Of a stretch of DNA of 11,925 nt, positions 1 through 7,490 are shown piece after piece. The stretch covers positions 1 to 11,925 of the forward strand of contig CAJJZP010000030.1 of the NCBI GenBank assembly GCA_905197665.1, in the 5' to 3' direction. Position numbers and translations under genes: made by a program. Within the stretch, counting starts at the first letter, position 1. Every line of letters starts with the position of its first letter. A model generated the notes under the pieces. That model searched no databases, was not told the DNA's origin, and was given only the letters and a program-made list of their open reading frames with translations. Source of the DNA: an uncultured Collinsella sp. GTDB lineage: Bacteria; Actinomycetota; Coriobacteriia; Coriobacteriales; Coriobacteriaceae.

Positions 1-55
1 GAGCGTCCGGCTGATAACCGGGAGGTCACAAGTTCGAATCTTGTCAGGTCCACCA
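1..55 (+). tRNA. tRNA-Ile(GAT), 5' end cut off by the window
   Basis: These 55 bases are identical to positions 225-279, the 3' three quarters of the complete tRNA-Ile further on. They include the anticodon loop with GAT at 13-15, the variable loop, the T arm with TTCGAAT, the acceptor 3' strand CAGGTCC and an encoded CCA at 53-55. The D arm and the acceptor 5' strand lie outside the window, so the upstream half could not be checked. Confidence 0.93.
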
Positions 56-66
56 CTTTCTTTCGC

Positions 67-111
67 AATAAACACCCCAGCGAGAGCCGAGTCGCCGCTG
101 GGGTGTTTATT
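67..111 (+). terminator. perfect 16-bp hairpin between two tRNA genes (terminator-like)
   Basis: A perfect inverted repeat pairs 67-82 with 96-111 around a 13-nt loop. The stem contains CACCCC/GGGGTG and has A/T-rich ends. The 3' arm ends TGTTTATT, a mediocre U tract. It could terminate the upstream tRNA-Ile transcript. However, tRNA-Ala starts only 12 bases later, which leaves no room for a separate promoter, so read-through or a role in RNA processing is also possible. Confidence 0.55.
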
Positions 112-122
112 ACTGTCTCCGT

Positions 123-198
123 GGGGGTTTAGCTCAGCTGGGAGAGCGCGGGCTTTGCAAGCCTGAGGTCAGGGGTTCGATCCCCCTAACCTCCACCA
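123..198 (+). tRNA. tRNA-Ala(TGC)
   Basis: This is a 76-nt cloverleaf including CCA. The acceptor strand GGGGGTT (123-129) pairs with AACCTCC (188-194) with one G-U. The D arm contains AGCTCAGCTGGGAGAGC, the anticodon loop is TTTGCAA with TGC at 156-158, and the T arm contains GGGGTTCGATCCCC. The discriminator A195 is followed by encoded CCA at 196-198. It sits between two tRNA-Ile(GAT) genes, the pairing usually found in 16S-23S spacers, but no rRNA is visible here. Confidence 0.97.
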
Positions 199-202
199 TG
201 AT

Positions 203-279
203 GGACCTGTAGCTCAGTTGGTTAGAGCGTCCGGCTGATAACCGGGAGGTCACAAGTTCGAATCTTGTCAGGTCCACCA
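203..279 (+). tRNA. tRNA-Ile(GAT)
   Basis: This is a complete 77-nt cloverleaf with CCA encoded at 277-279. GGACCTG (203-209) pairs perfectly with CAGGTCC (269-275). The D arm has AGCTCAGTTGGTTAGAGC, the anticodon GAT is at 237-239, and the T arm contains AAGTTCGAATCTT. It starts four bases after the CCA of tRNA-Ala, so the two are surely co-transcribed. A strong terminator follows 15 bases downstream. Confidence 0.97.
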
Positions 280-293
280 TCAAAACTGTGAAG

Positions 294-325
294 AGCCTCG
301 GGGCAATTGCCCCGAGGCTTTTTTC
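294..325 (+). terminator. rho-independent terminator of the tRNA cluster
   Basis: A perfect 26-nt palindrome (294-319) reads AGCCTCGGGGCAA and its reverse complement. It is followed directly by a run of T (319-324), which makes a textbook intrinsic terminator closing the tRNA-Ala/tRNA-Ile transcript. Confidence 0.92.
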
Positions 326-378
326 TTGCCTACTGAAAGTAGTCAAAAAAGCCCCGTCCCAAAAAGACTGCTTTAATT

Positions 379-408
379 TTGTGTGCTGTGCGAAAGATTG
401 GGTAGTAT
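379..408 (+). promoter_or_regulatory. candidate promoter for the 466-1833 gene group
   Basis: TTGTGT (379-384) and TAGTAT (403-408) are 18 bases apart, about 55 bases upstream of the first ribosome binding site and after the tRNA terminator. The position is right and the match to the consensus is only moderate. It is an inference from spacing. Confidence 0.35.
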
Positions 409-465
409 AGCTATTCAATGCGGCGAAGCTGCCGCGTGTTAACCGCTACGTACCGGAGGTGTTCC

Positions 466-966
466 ATGGTTCGTGTCGACATAGAGACCATCGTCATGGC
501 CGCCGGTCCCGTGCCATCGCTTATCGTGCTTCGCGAGCGCTGCGGCAAGTCGGATTCGACGGCACCGCTGCGTTCGCTTTCCATTCAGACCGGCTCGTTT
601 GAGGCCGCGGCAATTAGCCGTGGCATCGATAGCGGTCGCGCCGAGCGCCCGATAACGCATGACCTGCTGCTTGACACCGTCGATGCCCTGGGCGCCAAGC
701 TCGAGCGCATCGAGATCGTTCGTGCCGAGCCGCCGGTGTTCTATGCGACGATTGTCGTGCTGGTCGATGGTGACGAGCGCAAGGTTGACGCCCGCCCCAG
801 TGACGCCATCGCCCTTGCCGTGCGCAGTAATGCCCCCATGTTTGTGGAGGACGACATCATGAATCGCCTGGGTACCGTTTCTGCCCATGCCGAGGAAGTT
901 GACGACGAGCAGGAGTTCGAGAAGTTCGACGAGTTCGTCCATACGCTCTCCCCCGATGATTTCTAA
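466..966 (+). CDS. bifunctional nuclease (BFN/DUF151) domain protein, 166 aa
   Basis: The protein belongs to the BFN/DUF151 family, small proteins with RNase/DNase activity described in plants and widespread in bacteria. The bacterial role is not settled. The family core is visible: RPITHDLL at residues 61-68, a hydrophobic strand FYATIVVLV at 92-100, and VDARPSDAIALAVR at 107-120. An acidic C-terminal tail of about 30 residues (EEVDDEQEFEKFDEF) follows. The usual length is 150-200 aa, so the gene is complete. I chose the ATG at 466 because GGAGGT lies at 455-460. An in-frame ATG at 418 has no ribosome binding site, would add 16 residues outside the family core, and lies almost at the predicted transcript start. 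The next gene begins within 31 bases, so the two are probably one operon. Confidence 0.85.
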   Translation: MVRVDIETIVMAAGPVPSLIVLRERCGKSDSTAPLRSLSIQTGSFEAAAISRGIDSGRAERPITHDLLLDTVDALGAKLERIEIVRAEPPVFYATIVVLVDGDERKVDARPSDAIALAVRSNAPMFVEDDIMNRLGTVSAHAEEVDDEQEFEKFDEFVHTLSPDDF

Positions 967-996
967 ATGTCTGGCACGCGAGCGGAGAGGTCGCTG

Positions 997-1353
997 ATGG
1001 GTACCCGCGTATCGGCTGAAGCGGCCGCCATCGCGCGTGAAGCCCAGATGCGCTCGGAGGCATCCGAGGCGGCTCGCATCGCCTATGTGACGCAGGCCCG
1101 CACGCTTCGCGAGCGCCGCGGCTCCTATATCAAGATGGTTATCATCTCCGCCCTTGTCGCGGTAATCTGTTCTCGTCTTCGTGGTACAGTTGGTGCGCTT
1201 GGGTTTTCGATTTCAACAGGCTTGGTAATCTGGGGTGTGGTCGATGCGGTAATGCTGACCAACCAGATCAAGGTACTCGACAAGCGCGCGATGGATATGG
1301 TGCGCGCCCGCGACGCTGCCGCCAAGATCGCTGCCGAGGCACAAGAACTGTAA
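997..1353 (+). CDS. small membrane protein of unknown function, 118 aa
   Basis: I do not recognise a family. Residues 1-45 are a charged, alanine-rich helix, probably cytoplasmic. Two hydrophobic segments follow at about 47-60 and 67-88, separated by a short Arg-containing turn, and a second charged helix occupies 91-118. The layout is a two-helix membrane hairpin with both ends on the same side. The ATG at 997 is preceded by GGAGAGG at 984-990 with good spacing. An alternative in-frame ATG at 967 directly abuts the stop of the previous gene and would add 10 residues, but it has no clear ribosome binding site of its own and would depend on translational coupling. It lies between the BFN gene and the next gene with short gaps on both sides, consistent with an operon. 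Confidence 0.75.
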   Translation: MGTRVSAEAAAIAREAQMRSEASEAARIAYVTQARTLRERRGSYIKMVIISALVAVICSRLRGTVGALGFSISTGLVIWGVVDAVMLTNQIKVLDKRAMDMVRARDAAAKIAAEAQEL

Positions 1354-1383
1354 CGACGCCGGATTCGATGGGAAGGTCTAGAG

Positions 1384-1833
1384 ATGGCACAGGATATGCA
1401 GGACGCCGGTAACGTCTCCGCCGAGCTCGACGCCATGGTGTGTGACCTGATTGGTGCGTTCTTGGACGACCTTGCCGCCGGTGAGAATCCGGGCGTAGTT
1501 GTGGCGATCGAGGACGCTGCTTCCAACCGCTATCTGGCCGCGCTCGACGAGGATGGCGAGGAGGCATGCCTGGAGGCCGCCACCAACTTTATCTCCGAGC
1601 ACAAGATGGGTCTTAAGGACGAGGGCCTGGGCCGTATCGCCCGCTATGCCATCGCCTATACCGGCTGTGTCGAGATTGACGGCGGCTACCACGACGCTCT
1701 GCTCGTGAGTTTCTTTGAGACGACGCTCGAGAGCGGTTTTTCGGCATATGTGCTGTATGAGGGCATGGGTGCCGGCGATGGTTTTATGTGGAGCGACCCT
1801 GAACCTGCAGGTGAGGAAACCCCTCTCATCTAA
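1384..1833 (+). CDS. unrecognised acidic protein, 149 aa
   Basis: No family is recognised. The protein is soluble, strongly acidic (many Asp/Glu, few Lys) and has no signal peptide or membrane segment. It seems to be one alpha/beta domain: a helical N-terminus (residues 10-33), a strand NPGVVVAIED, a helix, then the hydrophobic segments YHDALLVSFFE and FSAYVLYEGMG. The ATG at 1384 follows GGGAAGG (1370-1376) at acceptable spacing. Codon use is the same as in the flanking housekeeping genes, so the gene is probably native. It lies 30 bases after the membrane protein gene and is likely the last gene of that transcript. A 117-base gap then separates it from typA. Confidence 0.75.
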   Translation: MAQDMQDAGNVSAELDAMVCDLIGAFLDDLAAGENPGVVVAIEDAASNRYLAALDEDGEEACLEAATNFISEHKMGLKDEGLGRIARYAIAYTGCVEIDGGYHDALLVSFFETTLESGFSAYVLYEGMGAGDGFMWSDPEPAGEETPLI

Positions 1834-1950
1834 AATCGCTAAAATAAACGAGTTTTCGGTAAAAGGCTCAATATTCCCGCCGAGCGTTGCATTGCTGGGT
1901 GGGTCGCATACGCGTGCCGTTTGTATATGGATAGAAGATAGGGGAACTAC

Positions 1951-3789
<1,839 letters not shown>

Positions 3790-3816
3790 GCGCTGGGGCT
3801 TATAACCGCCAATAAG

Positions 3817-3851
3817 AAAGGGCGTCGACCGCGATGGTCGGCGCCCTTTTT
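3817..3851 (+). terminator. rho-independent terminator after typA, probably bidirectional
   Basis: A stem pairs 3817-3830 with 3836-3849 (AAAGGGCG, a U-G pair, then CGACC) around a five-base loop GCGAT. It ends in TTTTT at 3847-3851. On the opposite strand the same stem is followed by TTTCTTA, so it may also stop transcripts arriving from the minus-strand genes to the right. Confidence 0.9.
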
Positions 3852-3911
3852 GGTGCAAGGGGGACAGGTTCGCTTGCACCACCACAAAGGTGCCTGTCCC
3901 CTTTGTGGTGG
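3852..3911. repeat. tandem hairpins with complementary loops (possible kissing pair), intergenic repeat-like element
   Basis: Hairpin 1 pairs GGTGCAAG (3852-3859) with CTTGCACC (3873-3880). Hairpin 2 pairs ACCACAAAG (3881-3889) with CTTTGTGGT (3901-3909), with flanking bases extending the stem to 3879-3911. Loop 1 contains GGGACAGG (3861-3868) and loop 2 contains its exact complement CCTGTCCC (3893-3900). It lies between the convergent ends of typA and the bactofilin-like gene. The GGGGACAGG core resembles REP-type intergenic repeats I associate with many bacterial genomes, but copy number cannot be seen here. Confidence 0.7.
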
Positions 3912-3918
3912 TTGGCGG

Positions 3919-5064
3919 CTAGGCGGTGGGGAGTTCCGGCGTATTAGCCGGCTGTTGCGACTTGAGGTGAGCGTTGCGCCAGATGATCTGGATAACATAG
4001 CCGAGCGTGAAGACAAAGGCCACGCCGCTGATGAAATCGCCTACGAGGGGGATTGCCGTAAGCGCGCCCGCGGCCACGCCGCCCGCGGCTGCCATGGCGT
4101 AGCGGTTCTGGTTGTGTCCGACCATGCGGGCGATCGCGCACCCCGCAAAGGCGCTCGACACCAACGCGATGCCAATAACACCGCACATGAGGGCTCCGGC
4201 AAGCGACAGACCAGCGATAGAGATAATTAGCAGTAGGACGGCGGGGACGATAGCAATCGTGCCCAGAAGACCGCTCACCCACAGGGGCATGGGGCGCTGG
4301 TGGAGCATGCCGGCGGCGCTGGCGGTTGCGCGCGGAAAGACGAGTTCGAGCAGTAGGGCGACAAAGCAGGTGGAAAGCGCCGCGGCGACGATACCGCCGA
4401 TGACATCGTTAACGGTGGAAGTATCTTCGTTCTCGGTGCGGTCGATCTTGAGCGCACCGACCTCGGCTCCCGCGGCGCGCTCGGGGTCCTCGGAGACGTG
4501 CGCGTTCACGGTGCCGGTGATGTGGGCGTTCTTGCCCAGGATGAGCTTATCGGCCCAAACCTCGACATCGCCCTCGACGGTGCCATCGATAGTCACCGTA
4601 TCGCCCGCAAGCGCTGCCGACTTGGTAGAGCCGCGCAGGGCAACCGTCTCGCCTATCGCATAGAAACAGTTGGCGGTGCTGTCGGAATTGAGCACGACAT
4701 GCTGGCCGGCAACGGTCACGCTGCCATCAACCGTAGTCTTGGCAATGTCGATGGTGCGCGCCGCCAAGCGGACGGCGCCGCCCACCGTGCAGTCGCGGAT
4801 GGAGAGGCTCTCGCCTGCTGCAATTATGTCGCGGCCGATGGACGCATCGTCCAAGTTGAGGGCCTGACCTGCCCAGTACAGGTCACCTTCGACGCCGGAC
4901 GAATTGGCGTCATTGTCGGTCGCAAGTACGTTGCCTGCGGTGTCTGTGCCGGCGAACGACGCCGTGGGAAGCGCGGTGATCGCCAGCGCGATGAGTGCGA
5001 ATAGGATGGTGATGCGGCCCCACGCTTTACAGCGCTGGGTCGACGGGAATTGATTGCGGGGCAT
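3919..5064 (-). CDS. bactofilin-like beta-helix protein with signal peptide and C-terminal membrane bundle, 381 aa
   Basis: Residues 15-38 form a signal peptide (hydrophobic core TILFALIALAITALPTASFA). Residues about 60-190 are a run of short hydrophobic strands with turns at G, D and N (GRDIIAAGESLSI, GGAVRLAARTIDI, GSVTVAG, VEGDVEVWADKLIL, ITGTVNAHV). This is the pattern of the polymer-forming cytoskeletal/bactofilin right-handed beta-helix. An acidic linker follows, then about five membrane segments (222-243, 262-285, 286-312, 323-343, 345-362). The predicted topology is an extracytoplasmic beta-helix anchored by a C-terminal bundle; its function is unknown. I chose the ATG at 5064 because AAGGA sits six bases upstream. 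An earlier in-frame ATG at 5112 would span the 5077-5101 dyad and spoil the signal peptide. The end is convergent with typA. Confidence 0.8.
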   Translation of the reverse strand: MPRNQFPSTQRCKAWGRITILFALIALAITALPTASFAGTDTAGNVLATDNDANSSGVEGDLYWAGQALNLDDASIGRDIIAAGESLSIRDCTVGGAVRLAARTIDIAKTTVDGSVTVAGQHVVLNSDSTANCFYAIGETVALRGSTKSAALAGDTVTIDGTVEGDVEVWADKLILGKNAHITGTVNAHVSEDPERAAGAEVGALKIDRTENEDTSTVNDVIGGIVAAALSTCFVALLLELVFPRATASAAGMLHQRPMPLWVSGLLGTIAIVPAVLLLIISIAGLSLAGALMCGVIGIALVSSAFAGCAIARMVGHNQNRYAMAAAGGVAAGALTAIPLVGDFISGVAFVFTLGYVIQIIWRNAHLKSQQPANTPELPTA

Positions 5065-5076
5065 AGTGAATCCTTC

Positions 5077-5101
5077 GTTAGATGCTCGATATGCATCTAA
5101 C
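5077..5101. promoter_or_regulatory. perfect 9-bp dyad upstream of the bactofilin-like gene (operator or 5' UTR hairpin)
   Basis: GTTAGATGC (5077-5085) and GCATCTAAC (5093-5101) are perfect inverted repeats seven bases apart. They end just before the AAGGA ribosome binding site of the minus-strand gene starting at 5064. A second short palindrome, GGGTACCC, lies at 5103-5110. The symmetry and position suit a repressor operator or a hairpin near the ribosome binding site. No regulator is encoded nearby. Confidence 0.5.
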
Positions 5102-5170
5102 AGGGTACCCAACGCGTGGGCGCTCTAAAAGAACCTCTCGGTTGTATTTCGAAGGATGAGCCCGCGCAAT

Positions 5171-5860
5171 CTACTTTTTGCGGTGCAAAAAGCGCGCGAT
5201 GTCCTCTTCGGTGGGGCTTTTGATGTCAAAGCGCAGCGAGAGCCAGCGCAGACCCATGGTCACGACAACGCATACGACCAGCGCGGCGACATTGCTCATG
5301 ATGCCGCTCATAACGAGACACACATAGCTTGTCGATCCGGCGATGGCGGCGATGGCATAAAAGTTAGTACGTTGGAAAATGCCCGGAACCACGCCCATAA
5401 AGCCGTCGCGCAACATGCCACCGCCCACCGCGGTGAAAAAGCCCATCATGATGCACACCGCCGGCGCAAAGCCGTAGACCAGCGCCTTGTCTGCTCCAGT
5501 GGCGGCGTAGATGCCGACCGAGATGATGTCGAGCAGGGGAATGAGTTTTTCGGGCTTGTCGACGATTGCCGGGAAAATATAGATGATGGCTGCCGTGGCA
5601 ATGGAAAGCGGCAGCGCCATTGGTTGGTTGAGGATGTAGACGTTGCCCACCTGCAGCGTCATGTCGCGTAAAAGACCGCCGCCCAAGCCACAGACCACGG
5701 CGAGCGCAACTGCACCCACCAGGTCGAGTTTGTGCTCGCGCGCGACCAACACGCCCGAGATTGAAGCCGCGACGACGGCGAACATTTCGAGCCAAAACGG
5801 GATGGCGACCATGGCATCCGTGGCGTGTGAGGTAACGGTCATAGCGGCGACGACGGGCAA
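5171..5860 (-). CDS. trimeric intracellular cation channel (TRIC/UPF0126, YadS-like) family membrane protein, 229 aa
   Basis: The protein has two repeated three-helix units, each carrying the family's glycine-rich signature: GLGGGLLRDM at residues 58-67 and AVGGGMLRDG at 144-153. About seven membrane segments span residues 21-215. Bacterial and archaeal members form K+-permeable trimeric channels; the cargo here is inferred from the family only. The usual length is 200-230 aa. I chose a TTG start at 5860 because AAGGA lies at 5868-5872 with seven-base spacing. The ATG at 5842 (223 aa) is the main alternative. Farther upstream in-frame starts (ATG 5968, TTG 5977) run back into the 65-nt repeat and add residues unlike the family. 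A 106-base gap separates it from the bactofilin-like gene, so co-transcription is possible. Confidence 0.85.
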   Translation of the reverse strand: MPVVAAMTVTSHATDAMVAIPFWLEMFAVVAASISGVLVAREHKLDLVGAVALAVVCGLGGGLLRDMTLQVGNVYILNQPMALPLSIATAAIIYIFPAIVDKPEKLIPLLDIISVGIYAATGADKALVYGFAPAVCIMMGFFTAVGGGMLRDGFMGVVPGIFQRTNFYAIAAIAGSTSYVCLVMSGIMSNVAALVVCVVVTMGLRWLSLRFDIKSPTEEDIARFLHRKK

Positions 5861-5975
5861 GATGGAATCCTTTGAGTTGCAGGTTTGGACAATGCCCGTA
5901 CATAGTACATGGTTGGCGGCGATTGCGACCCTATTGCTCGGCAAACGGTAGGGGTTGGGTGCGGTCATAGGTTCC

Positions 5976-6040
5976 AAACATGTATACCAGCCTCCAAAGA
6001 TGTCGAAAAATGTCGTTTTTGGCGGATGATGTACATGTTT
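5976..6040. repeat. 65-nt palindromic element, copy 1
   Basis: The arms 5976-5998 and 6018-6040 pair at about 20 of 23 positions (AAACATGTA ... TACATGTTT outside, CCAAA ... TTTGG inside). The centre holds GATGTCGAAAAATGTCGTT. Read against the reverse complement of 7177-7241 it matches at 57 of 65 positions without gaps. It lies 23 bases after the stop of the predicted nuclease gene. Confidence 0.85.
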
Positions 6041-6063
6041 TGGCGCGCGCCGAGCGGGCGACG

Positions 6064-7071
6064 TTACTCGGAGGGCGTCTTTATGTCCTTCGTGCCCTTC
6101 CAGTTGCGGATAAGTGCCTTTCGCAGTTCGTTTTGCTTTCGCTGATACTCGGCATCCGTGCAGCGGGGCATACCGAGTGCTTCGCGGATATTGTTCATGG
6201 CACGGTGAAAAGCGAGTTGACTGGCAAATTGCGCTGAGGTGAGTGTGACAATGCGATAACCCATTTGGGCGAGCACAGCTTCGCGTTCCGCATCTGCTCC
6301 CTTACGGCCAGTCTCGTCGTGAAAGCCACCCTTATATTCGATGCCGAGCTCTCTGCGCTTATAGGTAATGAGGGCATCGATTTTGAGTGTTCGGGCTTTG
6401 GTGCAATGCCAAAGACGTTGAGGGATCTCGAGCGGTCGGTTGAGCTCGATGCCTCGAATGCCAACGCCGCCTTCGCTTGTTGGAAGTGAAAGTGCGATTG
6501 CCGATGCAGCCTCCATAGGCGAGACCGAGTGGTCGTAGACATGTCTGAGCGCGAGTCGCGCGCGTGTGGCACCGGGTTTGCCAGGGTGTTGATCGAGCAG
6601 TTCGACAATTTCGTCCTTGGAGGTGGTTGCTGGTTGCTCGGTATAAGGGTCAGAGGGATTAAGGCCCATGCGATAGTCGCCGCAAACTTCGTAGCCATAC
6701 TCGAGGTATTCGATTCTATCCATCCACTCGGCGGCGAGCACGAAGGTGAAGGCTTCGTCGGTGATAAAGATGCCGGGCGTAAGCTCGTCAATATGGCCAT
6801 AGGGTAGGCTTTGGCCGAGAACATGGCAAGTGACGCCGTTGGTGCGAATTCGCTCGAAAGCAAACACTACGGAGATATCGATAGTCTTGAACATATCGGG
6901 CGGAATGCCGCAGTCGGTGAGGGCCTGTCGTATGCGCGCGATGCGTTGCTGGGTGGAGAGACCTCTTGCGCCTATCTGGTAGTCGTGTTGCGCGACCGCT
7001 TGAACCCGGCCTTGCGGCGCGTGATGGACGAGCCATGCAGTTTTATGCGAAATGAGAACAGGGGTATCCAT
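6064..7071 (-). CDS. predicted PD-(D/E)XK nuclease, DUF559/Vsr-like C-terminal domain, 335 aa
   Basis: The C-terminal third (about residues 225-300) reads like a DUF559/Vsr-type endonuclease fold. It has an Asp in KIDALI (D232), then GIEYKGGFH giving E245-x-K247 and H251, then D260 and R263 in ADAERE, then a final strand GYRIVTLTSAQF. The D...ExK spacing suits the PD-(D/E)XK active site. Residues 40-130 could be a helical plus beta recognition part, and SPMEAASAIAL (184-194) resembles the helix preceding DUF559 in actinobacterial proteins that also carry an AbiEi-like N-terminus. The protein is cytosolic with no signal. The ATG at 7071 follows AGAGG at six-base spacing. The gene stands alone between two inverted 65-nt palindromes. 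The family call is by motif reading; substrate and role (defence, mobility or repair) are unknown. Confidence 0.7.
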   Translation of the reverse strand: MDTPVLISHKTAWLVHHAPQGRVQAVAQHDYQIGARGLSTQQRIARIRQALTDCGIPPDMFKTIDISVVFAFERIRTNGVTCHVLGQSLPYGHIDELTPGIFITDEAFTFVLAAEWMDRIEYLEYGYEVCGDYRMGLNPSDPYTEQPATTSKDEIVELLDQHPGKPGATRARLALRHVYDHSVSPMEAASAIALSLPTSEGGVGIRGIELNRPLEIPQRLWHCTKARTLKIDALITYKRRELGIEYKGGFHDETGRKGADAEREAVLAQMGYRIVTLTSAQFASQLAFHRAMNNIREALGMPRCTDAEYQRKQNELRKALIRNWKGTKDIKTPSE

Positions 7072-7176
7072 TGGGGACCTCTCGCTCTGAGTCGATACCC
7101 AACTCTTATGTCCGTTGAGGTGGGGAAATATACCGAATGCGAGTAAGCCGACTCATGCACGGCGTGTGTCATATAC

Positions 7177-7241
7177 AAACGTGTACACCACCCTCCAAAA
7201 ACGACATTTTTTGACATCTTTGGAGGGTGATGTACATGTTT
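7177..7241. repeat. 65-nt palindromic element, copy 2 (inverted relative to copy 1)
   Basis: The arms 7177-7199 and 7219-7241 pair at all but one of 23 positions, counting one G-U (AAACGTGTACACC ... CCTCCAAA and its complement). The centre is AACGACATTTTTTGACATC. Its reverse complement is 88% identical to 5976-6040. It lies about 105 bases upstream of the nuclease start codon. Confidence 0.88.
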
Positions 7242-7299
7242 GGGATGTTGGGTTGGGATTGAACGTGATGGGGGTGTGGGTTGAAGAGGAGGGATGTCT

Positions 7300-7380
7300 A
7301 AATTTTGAGCAGCGCTCAAAATTTATCCGGTCGGCTTACGCCGACCGCGCTGCGCTAAAAACGCGCCACTGGTGCGTTTT
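7300..7380. other. cluster of three consecutive hairpins, no gene
   Basis: AAATTTTGAGC (7300-7310) pairs perfectly with 7314-7324. CGGTCGGC (7328-7335) pairs perfectly with 7340-7347. AAAACGC and GCGTTTT form a third stem at about 7358-7380 that is followed by CTTT. I see no ORF with a ribosome binding site in 7242-7490. The last hairpin could act as a plus-strand terminator. Confidence 0.6.
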
Positions 7381-7401
7381 CTTTACGCTCCGCGCCCTGG
7401 C

Positions 7402-7426
7402 GGGTTCGAATCCCTCCTCCTCCGCC
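7402..7426 (+). repeat. inverted 25-nt copy of the tRNA-Ser(CGA) 3' end (att-like remnant)
   Basis: The 25 bases from GGGTTCGAATCCC through CTCCTCCTCCGCC match exactly the T arm and acceptor 3' strand of the minus-strand tRNA-Ser at 7492-7516, but in the opposite orientation. Upstream of it there is no D arm or anticodon arm, so it is not a functional tRNA gene. The extent (T arm to discriminator) is the part of tRNA genes typically duplicated by tRNA-targeting integrases. Confidence 0.8.
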
Positions 7427-7451
7427 GTATTTGCTTGTAAGGGACTCTAAA

Positions 7452-7477
7452 CAAAAAAGCCCCCGTTTTCGGGAGCT
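7452..7477 (-). terminator. terminator of tRNA-Ser(CGA)
   Basis: Read on the minus strand, AGCTCCCG, loop AAAA, CGGGGGCT is followed by TTTTTTG. It lies 14 bases downstream of the tRNA-Ser CCA end. Confidence 0.85.
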
Positions 7478-7490
7478 TTCTCAACCAAAA

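Noticed and set aside
418..465. An upstream in-frame start for the BFN protein
   Set aside because: No ribosome binding site, almost no 5' UTR after the predicted promoter, and the 16 extra residues are not part of the family. The GGAGGT before 466 decides the start.
1834..1950. A promoter directly upstream of typA
   Set aside because: TTGCAT (1887-1892) has no acceptable -10 at the right distance, and TATATG (1924-1929) has no -35. I could not support a call.
5113..5170. A terminator between the TRIC and bactofilin-like genes (AACC-GAGA-GGTT followed by CTTTT on the minus strand)
   Set aside because: Four to five base pairs is too weak a stem to call with confidence.
7300..7380. CRISPR array
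   Set aside because: The hairpins differ in sequence, there is no repeated unit with spacers, and no cas gene is present.
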